In this document: positions 1 through 7,362 of the stretch, piece after piece
Numbering within the stretch: the stretch's first letter is position 1
How the letters are laid out: each line of letters begins with the position of its first letter
Assembly: GCA_903958915.1 (NCBI GenBank)
Contig: CAJBVC010000013.1
Coordinates: forward strand, 1 to 12,126
Source of the DNA: an uncultured beta proteobacterium
Lineage (GTDB): Bacteria; Pseudomonadota; Gammaproteobacteria; Burkholderiales; Burkholderiaceae_C
Direction: 5' to 3'
DNA: 12,126 nt
Made by a program: the position numbers and the translations under genes
The notes under the pieces: model-generated
Database searches by the model: none
Told to the model about the DNA's origin: nothing
The model's input: only the letters and a program-made list of their open reading frames with translations

Positions 1-242
1 AGCAGCAGGTCCAGACGCCGCTCGTGGGTAAATCCCAGGCGCTGCCCATTCGTGAGGCCCTCGACCACTGCGGGGTCGAGAGCGAACAGGGTCTCCCGTG
101 TTTCGGCCACGCGATCGCGCCGATAGTCAAAGGCCTGGTCCTGCCAGATCCCCGGTGGCGGTGCGCTGGCCACACGGGTAGTGGTACACCCGATCAGTCC
201 GACAGCCACCACGAACACCAGACCCAGTATTCTGTAGCGCAT
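1..242 (-). CDS. Lipoprotein, N-terminal part (runs off left edge); possibly transglutaminase-like
   Basis: The reading frame opens at ATG 242 (minus) and stays open to the edge, giving 80 residues of an incomplete protein. The N-terminus is a lipoprotein signal: two basic residues, a hydrophobic stretch and a lipobox L-I-G-C with the acylated Cys at residue 19, followed by T-T-T. An SD-like GGAG lies 8 nt before the ATG and a promoter-like pair lies further upstream. It should therefore be exported and lipidated, and anchored in the envelope. The visible mature part (a W-Q-D-Q-A-F-D-Y segment, then an L-F-A-L-D-P segment) vaguely recalls N-termini of lipoproteins with a transglutaminase/cysteine-peptidase domain, but no catalytic residue lies inside the window, so that is a guess. 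Lipoprotein call firm, function unknown. Confidence 0.75.
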   Translation of the reverse strand, partial: MRYRILGLVFVVAVGLIGCTTTRVASAPPPGIWQDQAFDYRRDRVAETRETLFALDPAVVEGLTNGQRLGFTHERRLDLL

Positions 243-280
243 GGAATTGCTCCGTAATCCGTGCTGGATTGCACCAATGA

Positions 281-309
281 AGTATGGTTGTCGCAGCGCT
301 TCGGGTCAA
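281..309 (-). promoter_or_regulatory. Sigma-70-like promoter for the lipoprotein gene
   Basis: Read on the minus strand: -35 TTGACC (309-304), a 17-bp spacer, and -10 CATACT (286-281). This predicts a start near 274 and a leader of about 32 nt that contains the GGAG ribosome site. The -35 matches consensus at 5 of 6 positions and the -10 at 4 of 6. It suggests the lipoprotein gene is transcribed separately from tyrS-dtd, whose end lies 181 bp upstream. The remaining bases 310-423 show no clear terminator. Confidence 0.5.
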
Positions 310-423
310 ATTAACTTGTCCTATCCCAGTGCGTGGGTACGGCGGCTAGCCTGGGCGGCAGAGCGCTTTGCTCCGAGTCCTCGACCCGCTGCTCAACGGC
401 AACCAGCTACAAAACAGGGACAT

Positions 424-888
424 TCAACTCAGTGGCGCAACCCGCATCGGTATCGTCACCGGCCCGTCATTGACCAGTTCCACCTGCATATCTGCCGCGA
501 AAATGCCGGTTTGCACCAATGGATGGGAGATGCGGGCTTGTGCCACAAAGTAGTCGTACAGACTTCGCCCATCTGCGGGCGCAGCAGCGCCAGAAAAGCC
601 AGGACGGTTTCCCGAGGACGTGTCTGCAGCCAGGGTGAACTGGCTGACTACCAGCAAACCGCCCAGCGTGCCATCCCCGTCCATGTTCTGGACACTCAGG
701 TTCATCTTGCCAAGCGCGTCACTGAACACCCTCAGTTTCAGAATCTTGGCCAACAGTTTGTCAGCTTGCGCCTGGGTGTCCCCTAACTCTGCGCAAACGA
801 ACACCAGAAGACCGGGGCCGATGTGGCCTACCACTTCCCCTCCCACCACCACGCGGGCGTGCCGAACCCGTTGCAACAGCGCATGCAT
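424..888 (-). CDS. dtd: D-aminoacyl-tRNA deacylase
   Basis: DTD hydrolyses the ester bond of D-aminoacyl-tRNAs (classically D-Tyr-tRNA) in the cytoplasm and so keeps D-amino acids out of proteins; it also clears mischarged Gly-tRNA(Ala). The 154-residue product is slightly longer than the usual ~145-150 and is complete. Family hallmarks are visible: an N-terminal A-L-L-Q-R-V strand, S-Q-F-T-L at 82-86, the G-N-R-P-G-F segment near 93-98, and the C-terminal N-D-G-P-V-T segment at 140-145, which holds the Gly-cisPro pair that enforces chirality. The start at ATG 888 begins 9 bp after the tyrS stop, so the two are almost certainly cotranscribed. The pairing makes sense because TyrRS is a main source of D-Tyr-tRNA. 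Confidence 0.97.
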   Translation of the reverse strand: MHALLQRVRHARVVVGGEVVGHIGPGLLVFVCAELGDTQAQADKLLAKILKLRVFSDALGKMNLSVQNMDGDGTLGGLLVVSQFTLAADTSSGNRPGFSGAAAPADGRSLYDYFVAQARISHPLVQTGIFAADMQVELVNDGPVTIPMRVAPLS

Positions 889-897
889 GGCCGCGCC

Positions 898-2142
898 TCA
901 GGCCAGCGTGACGCGGGCGAACTTGCGCTTGCCCACCTGCAGCACATAGGTGCCGGCCCCCAGTTTGAGCCCCTTGTCGCTCACCACGCTGCTGTCGACC
1001 CGCACACCGCCGCCGTCGATGAGGCGGTTGCCTTCGCCGCCAGACGCGGCCAGACCGGCCGATTTCAACAGTGCGCCTATCCCCACGGCAGTTCCGCCTT
1101 CCCCGAGAGGCAGCGTGACCTCAGCGACTTCATCGGGAATGCCACCCTTACTGCGGTTGATGAAGTCCTGCTCGGCCGCCTCCGCCGCCGGTGCGGAGTG
1201 AAAGCGGGCAGTGATCTCCTTGGCCAGTGCCACCTTGGCGTCCTTCGGGTTACGTCCAGCTTCCACTTCCGCCTTGAGGGCCGCTATCTGGGCTTCGCTC
1301 TGGAAGCTCAACAGGGTGTACCAGCGCCACATCAATACGTCGGAAACACTGAGCACCTTGGCAAACATAGTGTTGGCGTCTTCGCTGATGCCGATGTAGT
1401 TGTTCTTGCTCTTGGACATCTTCTCCACGCCGTCGAGCCCCTCCAGCAGCGGCATGGTCAGGATGCATTGCGGTTCCTGACCATACTCGGCCTGCAGTTG
1501 CCGGCCTACCAGCAGGTTGAACTTCTGGTCGGTGCCGCCTAGTTCCAGATCGCTGTGCAACGCCACACTGTCGTAGCCCTGCATCAGCGGATACAGGAAT
1601 TCGTGCACGCTGATCGATTGGCCTGCCTTGAATCGGTCGTGAAAGTCATTGCGCTCCATCATGCGGGCCACTGTGTAGCGTGACGCCAGCTGGATCATCC
1701 CCCGCGCGCCCAGGGGATCGCTCCACTCGCTGTTGTAGCGGATCTCGGTTTTGCTGGGGTCCAAAACCAGAGACGCCTGCTTGTAATACGTCTGGGCGTT
1801 GGCTTCGATCTGCTCGCGTGTCAGCGGCGGGCGCGTGCTGTTACGCCCGGATGGGTCGCCAATCATCGTGGTGAAGTCGCCAATCAGGAAGATCACGGTG
1901 TGTCCCAGATCCTGCAACTGGCGCATCTTGTTGAGCACTACGGTGTGTCCGATGTGAATGTCAGGCGCGGTGGGGTCCAGGCCCAACTTGATACGCAACG
2001 GCTTGCCGGTGGCCTCGGATCGTGCCAGCTTTTTGACCCACTCGTCCTGCGGGATCAGTTCATCACAGCCACGCAAGGACACCGCCAGCGCCTCCTGTGT
2101 GCGATCGCTTACCACAAACGTTTGACCTTGAGGTGAATTCAT
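898..2142 (-). CDS. tyrS: Tyrosyl-tRNA synthetase
   Basis: A class I aminoacyl-tRNA synthetase that charges tRNA(Tyr) with L-tyrosine using ATP. The 414-residue protein carries the ATP-binding HIGH motif at 63-66 (D-I-H-I-G-H-T), the L-G-G-T-D-Q-K-F-N tyrosine/ATP pocket segment at 201-209, and an unaltered KMSKS loop at 241-245. A C-terminal S4-like RNA-binding segment covers about residues 345-414. The D-I-H-I-G-H form and length near 410 place it with the TyrRS type common in beta- and gammaproteobacteria. The start at ATG 2142 has no strong Shine-Dalgarno, only A-rich sequence before it. It is first gene of a tyrS-dtd unit and divergent from the M23 peptidase gene. Confidence 0.98.
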   Translation of the reverse strand: MNSPQGQTFVVSDRTQEALAVSLRGCDELIPQDEWVKKLARSEATGKPLRIKLGLDPTAPDIHIGHTVVLNKMRQLQDLGHTVIFLIGDFTTMIGDPSGRNSTRPPLTREQIEANAQTYYKQASLVLDPSKTEIRYNSEWSDPLGARGMIQLASRYTVARMMERNDFHDRFKAGQSISVHEFLYPLMQGYDSVALHSDLELGGTDQKFNLLVGRQLQAEYGQEPQCILTMPLLEGLDGVEKMSKSKNNYIGISEDANTMFAKVLSVSDVLMWRWYTLLSFQSEAQIAALKAEVEAGRNPKDAKVALAKEITARFHSAPAAEAAEQDFINRSKGGIPDEVAEVTLPLGEGGTAVGIGALLKSAGLAASGGEGNRLIDGGGVRVDSSVVSDKGLKLGAGTYVLQVGKRKFARVTLA

Positions 2143-2224
2143 AAGGGTTTTTCTTAAAAGAATAGGTGCCGTGAGCAGTTATACTGCGCCACTGTTACTT
2201 TGATGCCACAGAGCGAAAGCGCTG

Positions 2225-2230
2225 ATTTTA
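2225..2230 (-). promoter_or_regulatory. tyrS: Candidate -10 element for tyrS
   Basis: The minus strand reads GGCGGCTAAAATCAGCGC here. TAAAAT matches the sigma-70 -10 consensus at 5 of 6 positions, and this GC-flanked form is a look that recurs in Comamonadaceae promoters (from memory). It lies about 82 nt upstream of the tyrS ATG. No convincing -35 is visible 16-18 bp further upstream, so the call is tentative. Confidence 0.35.
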
Positions 2231-2257
2231 GCCGCCGCTGTCTGTTGTGTGGCCCTC

Positions 2258-2261
2258 GGAG
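2258..2261 (+). promoter_or_regulatory. Shine-Dalgarno favouring a TTG start for the M23 peptidase
   Basis: GGAG lies 7 nt before an in-frame TTG at 2269. The more upstream in-frame ATG at 2203 (and TTG at 2200) has no purine-rich site before it. The 22 residues between the two starts look like translated non-coding DNA, and the possible tyrS -10 falls inside them. This decides the start chosen for the peptidase gene. Confidence 0.45.
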
Positions 2262-2268
2262 CCCCAAT

Positions 2269-3657
2269 TTGAAAACTGGATTCGTTCACACTTTGTTTGC
2301 CCCCGCAATCCGGATCGCTCGGCTCAGTCCTTTGCAACTGACCGCTGTGGTGGCTGCCGTGCTTTTGGGCGGTGGTGGGGCCACGTATGCGGTGGGAAAT
2401 CTGGCACCCGATGCGTCTGATTTGCCAGTGCGCACAGTGGTGGAGGCAATTGCACCTCTGCCCATTTCTAGCCAGATCGATCTGATTGAGGCGCAGTCGC
2501 TAAGGTTGTACCGCTCTGATGTTATGAGGTCTAGCGACACGGTGGACTCAATGCTCAAGCGCGTTGGGGTGTTTGACCCGCAAGCTGCCGACTTTTTGCG
2601 TAGTGATGCGCTCGTTCGCCAAACGCTGCTGGGACGCAATGGGCGCAATGTGTCGGTGGAAGCGGATGACGACAACACCTTGCTCAAACTGAGCGCGCGT
2701 TGGAGCCTCGATGAAGAGGGCATGTTCAAGCGATTGACGGTCGTGCGCACTGCGACTGGTTTTCGGTCTCAGGTCGAAGCACTGCCCATGACCGCATCTT
2801 CGCGCTTGGCCAGCGGCACCATTCAGTCGTCTTTGTTCGCAGCGACCGATGCTGCGCGAATTCCCGACTCGATAGCCATTCAATTGGCGGAAATTTTTTC
2901 CGGTGATATTGACTTTCACCGTGCTCTTCGCAAGGGTGATCGGTTTTCTGTTGTTTACGAGACGCTGGAAGGCGACGGTGAACCGATGCGCGCTGGACGT
3001 GTTTTGAGTGCAGAGTTTGTGAACGCTGGCAAGCAATACCAGGCCATGTGGTTCCAGGAACCGGTCGCACACGGCGCCCCGGTAGCAGCAACCATGGGGC
3101 AATCACCATCCGCCAAGGGAGGTTATTACACCCTTGCCGGAGAAAGCTTGCGCCGCGCCTTCCTGGCTTCACCGATGGAGTTTTCCCGGGTTACCAGCGG
3201 TTTCAAAATGCGCATGCACCCGATCCTGCAAACCTTGCGCGCGCACCAGGGTGTCGATTACGGGGCGCCCACTGGCACCCCGGTTCGCACGGTAGCGGAT
3301 GGCGTCGTCGAATTCGCTGGTGTTCAAAACGGCTTCGGCAATGTGGTGCACGTCAAACACCGCAATGGCAACACGACGGTCTATGCGCATCTCAGCCGTA
3401 TTGGCGTGCGGCGCGGTCAAAGCGTCAACCAGGGACAGCACATTGGTGCTGTTGGTCAAACTGGTTGGGCCACTGGCCCCCATTTGCACTTTGAATTCCG
3501 GGTGAATGGTGTGCATCGCGACCCCTTGACACTTGCACGCCAGAGTGAGTCGATCCCGGTTGCACCTTCTGCAAAGAAGGCATTCGCAAATGCTGCAACC
3601 ATGGTACGAACTCAACTGGCCGCGGCATCACAGATCCTTGCCACGACCACCCAATAG
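2269..3657 (+). CDS. Membrane-anchored M23 (LytM-type) peptidoglycan endopeptidase, MepM-like
   Basis: A zinc metallopeptidase expected to cut peptide cross-links of peptidoglycan in the periplasm. Counting from TTG 2269 (462 residues), one hydrophobic anchor spans about 22-42. A LysM/OapA-like segment follows near 83-100, then the D-I-D-F...G-D-R-F-S-V-V-Y-E region (213-231) typical of MepM-type proteins. The LytM domain lies at about 318-420. Its zinc and catalytic residues are all present: H326 and D330 in H-Q-G-V-D, H374 in Y-A-H-L, and H405 and H407 in G-P-H-L-H-F-E, so it should be active rather than a degenerate activator. An ATG at 2203 would add 22 residues. anmK follows after 23 bp, probably in one transcript. 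The tyrS/M23/anmK/erpA order is also known from pseudomonads. Which cross-link it cuts cannot be read from the sequence. Confidence 0.93.
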   Translation: MKTGFVHTLFAPAIRIARLSPLQLTAVVAAVLLGGGGATYAVGNLAPDASDLPVRTVVEAIAPLPISSQIDLIEAQSLRLYRSDVMRSSDTVDSMLKRVGVFDPQAADFLRSDALVRQTLLGRNGRNVSVEADDDNTLLKLSARWSLDEEGMFKRLTVVRTATGFRSQVEALPMTASSRLASGTIQSSLFAATDAARIPDSIAIQLAEIFSGDIDFHRALRKGDRFSVVYETLEGDGEPMRAGRVLSAEFVNAGKQYQAMWFQEPVAHGAPVAATMGQSPSAKGGYYTLAGESLRRAFLASPMEFSRVTSGFKMRMHPILQTLRAHQGVDYGAPTGTPVRTVADGVVEFAGVQNGFGNVVHVKHRNGNTTVYAHLSRIGVRRGQSVNQGQHIGAVGQTGWATGPHLHFEFRVNGVHRDPLTLARQSESIPVAPSAKKAFANAATMVRTQLAAASQILATTTQ

Positions 3658-3680
3658 GCCTGCTTCGCTCGCCGCGTAGC

Positions 3681-4793
3681 ATGTCGGAGCGCTATATAGG
3701 GCTGATGTCTGGCACCTCGCTGGATGGGGTTGACGCCGTTCTCGTTGATTTTTCCACGGAGCGTCCGGCCGTATTGGGGCATTCGAGTGGATCATTTCCG
3801 GAAGCTCTCAAGGCGGAACTCTGGGCTTTGAACGTTGCGGGCGACAACGAGGTGCACCGCGCGGCGCTGGCAGCCAATGGCCTGGCGCGTGTCTATGCAC
3901 AGCAAGTCCACCACCTGCTGGCACTGAGCAACACCAAATCTTCGGACGTACGCGCCATCGGCGCCCATGGGCAGACCATACGGCACCGCCCACAAGAGTT
4001 TGATGGTACGGGTTACACGGTCCAGATCAACAATGCAGCCCTCCTCGCAGAGTTGTGCGCGATCGATGTGGTGGCAGACTTTCGCACCCGCGACGTTGCG
4101 GCGGGCGGGCAAGGTGCGCCACTCGTCCCCCCGTTTCATCAAGCCTTCTTTGGGCGCTCAGACACGGTGACAGCGGTGCTGAATCTGGGTGGCATCTCCA
4201 ACATCACGATCCTGGACCCCTACGCCAACGCACTTATTGGCTTTGACTGCGGCCCCGCCAATGTGTTGCTGGACGGCTGGTGCCAAGGACATACTGGAGA
4301 TCAATTTGACGATGGCGGCGCCTGGGCGGCTCAAGGCAAGGTGTGCCTCAGGTTGTTGGCGCACTTGCTGGACGAACCGTACTTCTCCAGATCGCCGCCC
4401 AAAAGCACCGGCCGTGACTTGTTCAATCCTGCATGGTTGACTGAAAAGCTCAAAGGCTTCGGTGAGCTTGCCCCCGTGGATATTCAAGCAACCCTGACCG
4501 AACTCACAGCCCAGAGTTGCGCCAACAGTCTGAATGCGGTTGCCCCTATGTGCCGGTTGTTGTCGGTTTGCGGCGGCGGTGCCGGCAACGGCCATCTGAT
4601 GACCCGTCTGCAGGCTGCACTGCCAGGTTGTGCCGTACAGAGTTCAGATGTAGCAGGAATACCACCTCAGCAAGTGGAGGCCGTCGCCTTTGCCTGGCTG
4701 GCACGCCAGACCATTCTGGGAAAAACCGGGAGTGTTGGAAGCGTTACGGGCGCCAAAGGCGCCCGTATTCTCGGAGCGGTTTACCCTGCTTAA
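3681..4793 (+). CDS. anmK: Anhydro-N-acetylmuramic acid kinase
   Basis: AnmK hydrolyses the 1,6-anhydro ring of anhydro-MurNAc and phosphorylates it with ATP to MurNAc-6-phosphate, a cytoplasmic step of cell-wall recycling. Length 370 is standard for the family. Motifs in order: G-L-M-S-G-T-S-L-D-G-V-D at 7-18 (phosphate loop), G-A-H-G-Q-T at 94-99, V-A-D-F-R-T-R-D at 131-138, L-N-L-G-G-I-S-N at 168-175, G-F-D-C-G-P-A-N at 187-194 with the likely catalytic Asp189, and C-G-G-G-A-G-N near 295-301. The motif around Asp189 is usually D-T-G-P-G-N, so C190 and A193 are mild deviations. ATG 3681 has only a poor ribosome site, which suggests coupling to the M23 gene 23 bp upstream. The gene converges on erpA with 24 bp between stops. 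Confidence 0.97.
   Translation: MSERYIGLMSGTSLDGVDAVLVDFSTERPAVLGHSSGSFPEALKAELWALNVAGDNEVHRAALAANGLARVYAQQVHHLLALSNTKSSDVRAIGAHGQTIRHRPQEFDGTGYTVQINNAALLAELCAIDVVADFRTRDVAAGGQGAPLVPPFHQAFFGRSDTVTAVLNLGGISNITILDPYANALIGFDCGPANVLLDGWCQGHTGDQFDDGGAWAAQGKVCLRLLAHLLDEPYFSRSPPKSTGRDLFNPAWLTEKLKGFGELAPVDIQATLTELTAQSCANSLNAVAPMCRLLSVCGGGAGNGHLMTRLQAALPGCAVQSSDVAGIPPQQVEAVAFAWLARQTILGKTGSVGSVTGAKGARILGAVYPA
4746..4766. repeat. Perfect 9-bp hairpin inside the anmK 3' end
   Basis: ACGGGCGCC, loop AAA, GGCGCCCGT. The stem is perfect and very GC-rich, lying 27 bp before the anmK stop and about 50 bp past the erpA stop on the other strand. It encodes T-G-A-K-G-A-R, a conserved stretch of AnmK, so part of the symmetry may come from coding constraint. 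No T-run follows on either strand, so it is not a classical intrinsic terminator, but the convergent gene pair has no other terminator in sight. Confidence 0.6.
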
Positions 4794-4817
4794 TGCGGCG
4801 ACGAACGACCGAAGCGT

Positions 4818-5183
4818 TCAGGTCGAAAACGACGAACCGCAGCCACAGGTGGTTGTCGCATTCGGATTCTTGATAACGAACTGCGCACCCTGCAGGTCCT
4901 CTTTGTAGTCGATTTCCGCGCCGACGAGGTACTGGTAGCTCATGGCGTCAATCAGCAGTGAGACGCCATTTTTGGTCATGGTCGTGTCGTCTTCATTCGT
5001 GATCTCGTCAAAGGTAAATCCATACTGAAAGCCGGAGCAGCCACCACCTTGCACAAAAACACGCAACTTGAGATCAGGGTTCCCTTCTTCTGCAATCAGG
5101 TCGGCAACCTTCGCCGCTGCACTGTCGGTAAACAGAATGGGGGCGGGCATCTCGGTCACAACATCTTCGGCTACAGCGCTCAT
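4818..5183 (-). CDS. erpA: A-type iron-sulfur cluster carrier/insertion protein
   Basis: ErpA receives Fe-S clusters from the assembly machinery and inserts them into target enzymes (for example of isoprenoid synthesis) in the cytoplasm. The 121-residue product has the three invariant cluster-binding cysteines: C49 in G-G-G-C-S-G-F, and C113 and C115 in T-C-G-C-G-S-S-F near the C-terminus. The extended N-terminus and the sequence around V-F-V-Q-G-G-G-C fit ErpA better than IscA or SufA. ATG 5183 follows GGAG with 8 nt spacing. Upstream are three tandem ATTG/TCAA-type tetranucleotides (5196-5208) and a weak possible -10 TACTAT (5221-5216). It may also be read from the bactofilin transcript, since only 61 bp separate them. 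No IscR site is evident. Confidence 0.95.
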   Translation of the reverse strand: MSAVAEDVVTEMPAPILFTDSAAAKVADLIAEEGNPDLKLRVFVQGGGCSGFQYGFTFDEITNEDDTTMTKNGVSLLIDAMSYQYLVGAEIDYKEDLQGAQFVIKNPNATTTCGCGSSFST

Positions 5184-5244
5184 GGGGTTCTCCAGTCAAT
5201 CAATCAATGGGAGCAATAGTACACAAATTTACTCGGGAATACTT

Positions 5245-5640
5245 TCAGGCGTTGTTTGCCGCCAGTTTGAGTGTGGGCTTTTCTTCGCCCACCAGGATCG
5301 GGCGAAGCAAGCCGGTGATGAGCGCGCCCTGATGCATTTCCAGGGCCATGTACTGAATGTCGCCTTCTATCCGGGCCTTGGGCTGCAACTCCAGCATCAA
5401 GCGCGCGTGGACAGGTCCCTTCACGCTGCCATTGATGATGATGTGGTCGGCTGCAATTTCACCCACCACATGTGCGGTCTCCGAAATCACCAGAATGCTG
5501 GATCCACCCTCCTTGGCGTGCACATTTCCAGCCACGTCACCATCCACGCGCAAGCCGTCGGTGAAATTGATGCTGCCGGTGATCTGGCTACCCTCGGCGA
5601 TCAGGCTCTTGATGGGTGGTTGTTTCTTCTTGTTGAACAT
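5245..5640 (-). CDS. Bactofilin (polymer-forming cytoskeletal protein)
   Basis: Bactofilins form nucleotide-free beta-helical filaments at the inner membrane and often position cell-wall enzymes. From ATG 5640 the product is 131 residues. The start is chosen because AGGAG sits about 8 nt before it and because the N-terminus M-F-N-K-K-K then resembles the short membrane-targeting N-terminus known from Caulobacter BacA; an upstream ATG at 5697 would overlap the preceding gene by 38 bp. The core (about 13-118) shows the family's repeating hydrophobic/glycine pattern, including I-A-E-G-S-Q-I-T-G-S-I, D-G-D-V-A-G-N-V and I-I-I-N-G-S-V-K-G. It begins 19 bp after the membrane coiled-coil gene, pointing to one transcript. 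Partner enzymes cannot be told from sequence, but an M23 peptidase gene is close by. Confidence 0.93.
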   Translation of the reverse strand: MFNKKKQPPIKSLIAEGSQITGSINFTDGLRVDGDVAGNVHAKEGGSSILVISETAHVVGEIAADHIIINGSVKGPVHARLMLELQPKARIEGDIQYMALEMHQGALITGLLRPILVGEEKPTLKLAANNA

Positions 5641-5659
5641 GATTGGTCTCCTTCGTTGG

Positions 5660-6388
5660 TCATAACTTGATCGTCTGTGTGGCACGTAGTGCATCACCCT
5701 CGAGCACCTTGGCAGTCAAACCCTTGACAATCACCTGCGGCGGCACTGCAAATTCACCCTCGATCCGGCCATATTGGCGTATCTTGATCGCCTGGTGTTC
5801 GCCTGGCAACAGGGTAGACCAGGGTTTGCCACTCAAAACACCTGTAAGGGATATTTCCAGCCGACCACTGAATTCCTGTGCATTCTTATTCGCCTGGATC
5901 ACAAGAATCTGCCATTTTAGCTGGCTGTTGGTTTGCAACTCTGCCTGCAAACCGCGGATTGCAACACCTTCGCCGCGCGCCGTGGGGATCAGTTTCTCAA
6001 AGAAACCGAGGTCGTCGCGCAACTTGTGGTTCTCGTCCTCCAACTGCTTGACTTGCGCCAGCAGACGTTCCTGAGAGGCCTTTTCGGTGGTTAGAAGCGT
6101 GTCAGCCGTGTTGGCAACAGACTGCGCACGATCGCGCTGCTCCTTTACCTCCGACAACTCCGCGCGAACGGCAACCAGTTCCGAACGCACGCGCAGCAAA
6201 TCCTCTTTGGTGCCACCGTCCAGACCTGCAATGTCCTTGCCGAATTCAAACGCCCAAAGTCCGATGGCGGCACAGAAGCCCAAAACAATGGCGAAGATAG
6301 CCCAACGGAACGGCCAGGGCATGGCACTGCGCACCGCCATGTGCGGAGCACTGATGGTGAGACGACGACGCAATAGACGCAATCGCAT
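5660..6388 (-). CDS. Membrane-anchored coiled-coil protein, DUF6776-like
   Basis: A 242-residue protein with a very basic N-terminus (M-R-L-R-L-L-R-R-R), one transmembrane helix at about 25-48, a heptad-rich coiled coil at roughly 58-130 (dense E/K/R/Q/L), and a globular C-terminal half with beta-strand character (G-V-A-I-R-G-L onward). The basic N-terminus suggests N-in topology with the bulk in the periplasm. I associate this layout and position beside bactofilin with the DUF6776 family, from memory. Function is unknown; a link between bactofilin filaments and periplasmic wall enzymes is speculation. ATG 6388 has GGAAAG 8 nt upstream; M17 is an alternative without a ribosome site. The rpsI terminator lies only 14 nt upstream, so transcription must start very near or read through. 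Confidence 0.82.
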   Translation of the reverse strand: MRLRLLRRRLTISAPHMAVRSAMPWPFRWAIFAIVLGFCAAIGLWAFEFGKDIAGLDGGTKEDLLRVRSELVAVRAELSEVKEQRDRAQSVANTADTLLTTEKASQERLLAQVKQLEDENHKLRDDLGFFEKLIPTARGEGVAIRGLQAELQTNSQLKWQILVIQANKNAQEFSGRLEISLTGVLSGKPWSTLLPGEHQAIKIRQYGRIEGEFAVPPQVIVKGLTAKVLEGDALRATQTIKL

Positions 6389-6402
6389 GCAGCGATCTTT
6401 CC

Positions 6403-6440
6403 AAAGAAAAAGCCGCCCCTAGCATGGCCGGGACGGCTTT
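6403..6440 (-). terminator. Rho-independent terminator of rplM-rpsI
   Basis: Minus strand: arm AAAGCCGTCCC (6440-6430), a 10-nt loop, arm GGGGCGGCTTT (6419-6409), then a T-rich tract TTTTTCTTT down to 6403. The stem is 11 bp with a single G-U pair. It begins 20 bp past the rpsI stop, which is standard placement. Confidence 0.88.
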
Positions 6441-6460
6441 GATTCGATACGGAAACCGAC

Positions 6461-6853
6461 TTAACGCTTGGAGAACTGCTTGCGACGGCGGGCGCCGTGG
6501 AAGCCGACCTTCTTACGCTCGACTTCACGCGCATCCCGCGTCACAAAGCCCGCCTGACTCAACGCCGGCTTGAGCGTCGCGTCGTAGTCGATCAGCGCAC
6601 GGGTGATGCCGTGACGCACCGCACCGGCTTGTCCCGACTCTCCACCGCCAGCCACATTCACCATCACGTCAAACGTCTCGGCGTGATTGGTCAGCAGCAG
6701 CGGCTGCTTGCAGATCATGATCGATGTTGCACGTCCAAAGAAATTCTCGATGGCCTTGCCATTGACAACGATCTGGCCAGAGCCTTTTTTCAGAAACACA
6801 CGGGCGACGCTGGATTTGCGACGGCCGGTGCCATTGTTCCATTCACCGATCAT
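6461..6853 (-). CDS. rpsI: 30S ribosomal protein S9
   Basis: S9 (uS9) sits in the head of the small subunit, where its C-terminal tail reaches the P-site tRNA. The 130-residue protein is full length, with the N-terminal [12 protein letters not shown] motif at about 8-19, [10 protein letters not shown] near 69-78, and the invariant basic tail ending [12 protein letters not shown] 6853 overlaps the rplM stop as ATGA, and its Shine-Dalgarno GAGG lies inside the last rplM codons, so translation is probably coupled. A strong terminator follows. Confidence 0.98.
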   Translation of the reverse strand: MIGEWNNGTGRRKSSVARVFLKKGSGQIVVNGKAIENFFGRATSIMICKQPLLLTNHAETFDVMVNVAGGGESGQAGAVRHGITRALIDYDATLKPALSQAGFVTRDAREVERKKVGFHGARRRKQFSKR

Positions 6854-7320
6854 AGGGCGGCCTCACGTTTCACTGCGTTAGGAGAAATACCTGGAATATC
6901 CAGAACCTTGGGCTGCTGCGCGCTATGCGGATGCTCGGCACCACCATAGACCTTGAGCTTCTTGATCATGGCGTAGCCCAGCGGGCCTTTAGGCAGCATG
7001 CCCTTGACGGCTTTTTCCAAAGCGCGGCCAGGGTGCGCGGCTTGCATGTCGCGGAAGTTGGTGGCAGTGATACCGCCTGGGTAACCGGAGTGACGGTAGT
7101 ACACCTTGTCAAGCGGCTTGGCACCGGTGACGCGCAGCTGGGCTGCATTGATGACGACAATAAAGTCGCCGGTATCGACGTGAGGCGTGTAAATGGCCTT
7201 GTGTTTGCCGCGCAAACGGAGAGCAACTTCGCTGGCTACTCGTCCGAGGACCTTGTTGGTCGCGTCAATCACAAACCACTCGTGCACGACCTCAGCGGGT
7301 TTTGCGCTGAAAGTTGACAT
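6850..7320 (-). CDS. rplM: 50S ribosomal protein L13 with C-terminal extension
   Basis: L13 (uL13) is an early-assembly protein of the large subunit. Residues 1-142 match the normal protein end to end: W-F-V-I-D-A-T near 15-21, L-R-L-R-G-K-H-K-A near 34-42, [20 protein letters not shown], and the usual last residues K-V-L-D-I. The frame then continues for 14 residues ([14 protein letters not shown]) to a TGA that overlaps the rpsI ATG. In E. coli L13 ends at the equivalent of residue 142. ATG 7320 has AGGA 7 nt upstream. Transcription is likely from the promoter near 7458 through a leader of about 130 nt. Confidence 0.97.
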   Translation of the reverse strand: MSTFSAKPAEVVHEWFVIDATNKVLGRVASEVALRLRGKHKAIYTPHVDTGDFIVVINAAQLRVTGAKPLDKVYYRHSGYPGGITATNFRDMQAAHPGRALEKAVKGMLPKGPLGYAMIKKLKVYGGAEHPHSAQQPKVLDIPGISPNAVKREAAL

Positions 7321-7329
7321 GAGAATTTC

Positions 7330-7362
7330 CTAATGGAGTTGGTTTGGCGGGCTCTTTTCCAC
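7330..7362 (-). CDS. Possible 10-codon leader peptide upstream of rplM
   Basis: GTG at 7362 is preceded by AAGGAGA (7376-7370) at 7 nt spacing, the best ribosome site in this leader. It opens a frame reading M-E-K-S-P-P-N-Q-L-H and ends in TAG at 7332-7330. That stop codon overlaps the rplM Shine-Dalgarno (TAGGA), and 9 nt separate it from the rplM ATG. The geometry would suit translational coupling or control of ribosomal protein synthesis, and the Pro-Pro pair could slow ribosomes. It could equally be chance, since very short frames are common. Confidence 0.3.
   Translation of the reverse strand: MEKSPPNQLH

Noticed and set aside
823..1542. 239-codon plus-strand open frame opposite tyrS
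   Set aside because: It lies fully antisense to an unambiguous tyrS and shows low-complexity His/Gln/Ala-rich content with no domain; a shadow of high-GC coding sequence.
4690..4908. Short plus-strand frame bridging the anmK end and erpA
   Set aside because: It overlaps anmK in another frame and is antisense to erpA; no ribosome site or domain.
5196..5208. Three tandem TCAA/ATTG-type units before erpA, considered as a phase-variable repeat
   Set aside because: Three units are too few for slippage-driven switching and it lies upstream of a housekeeping gene.
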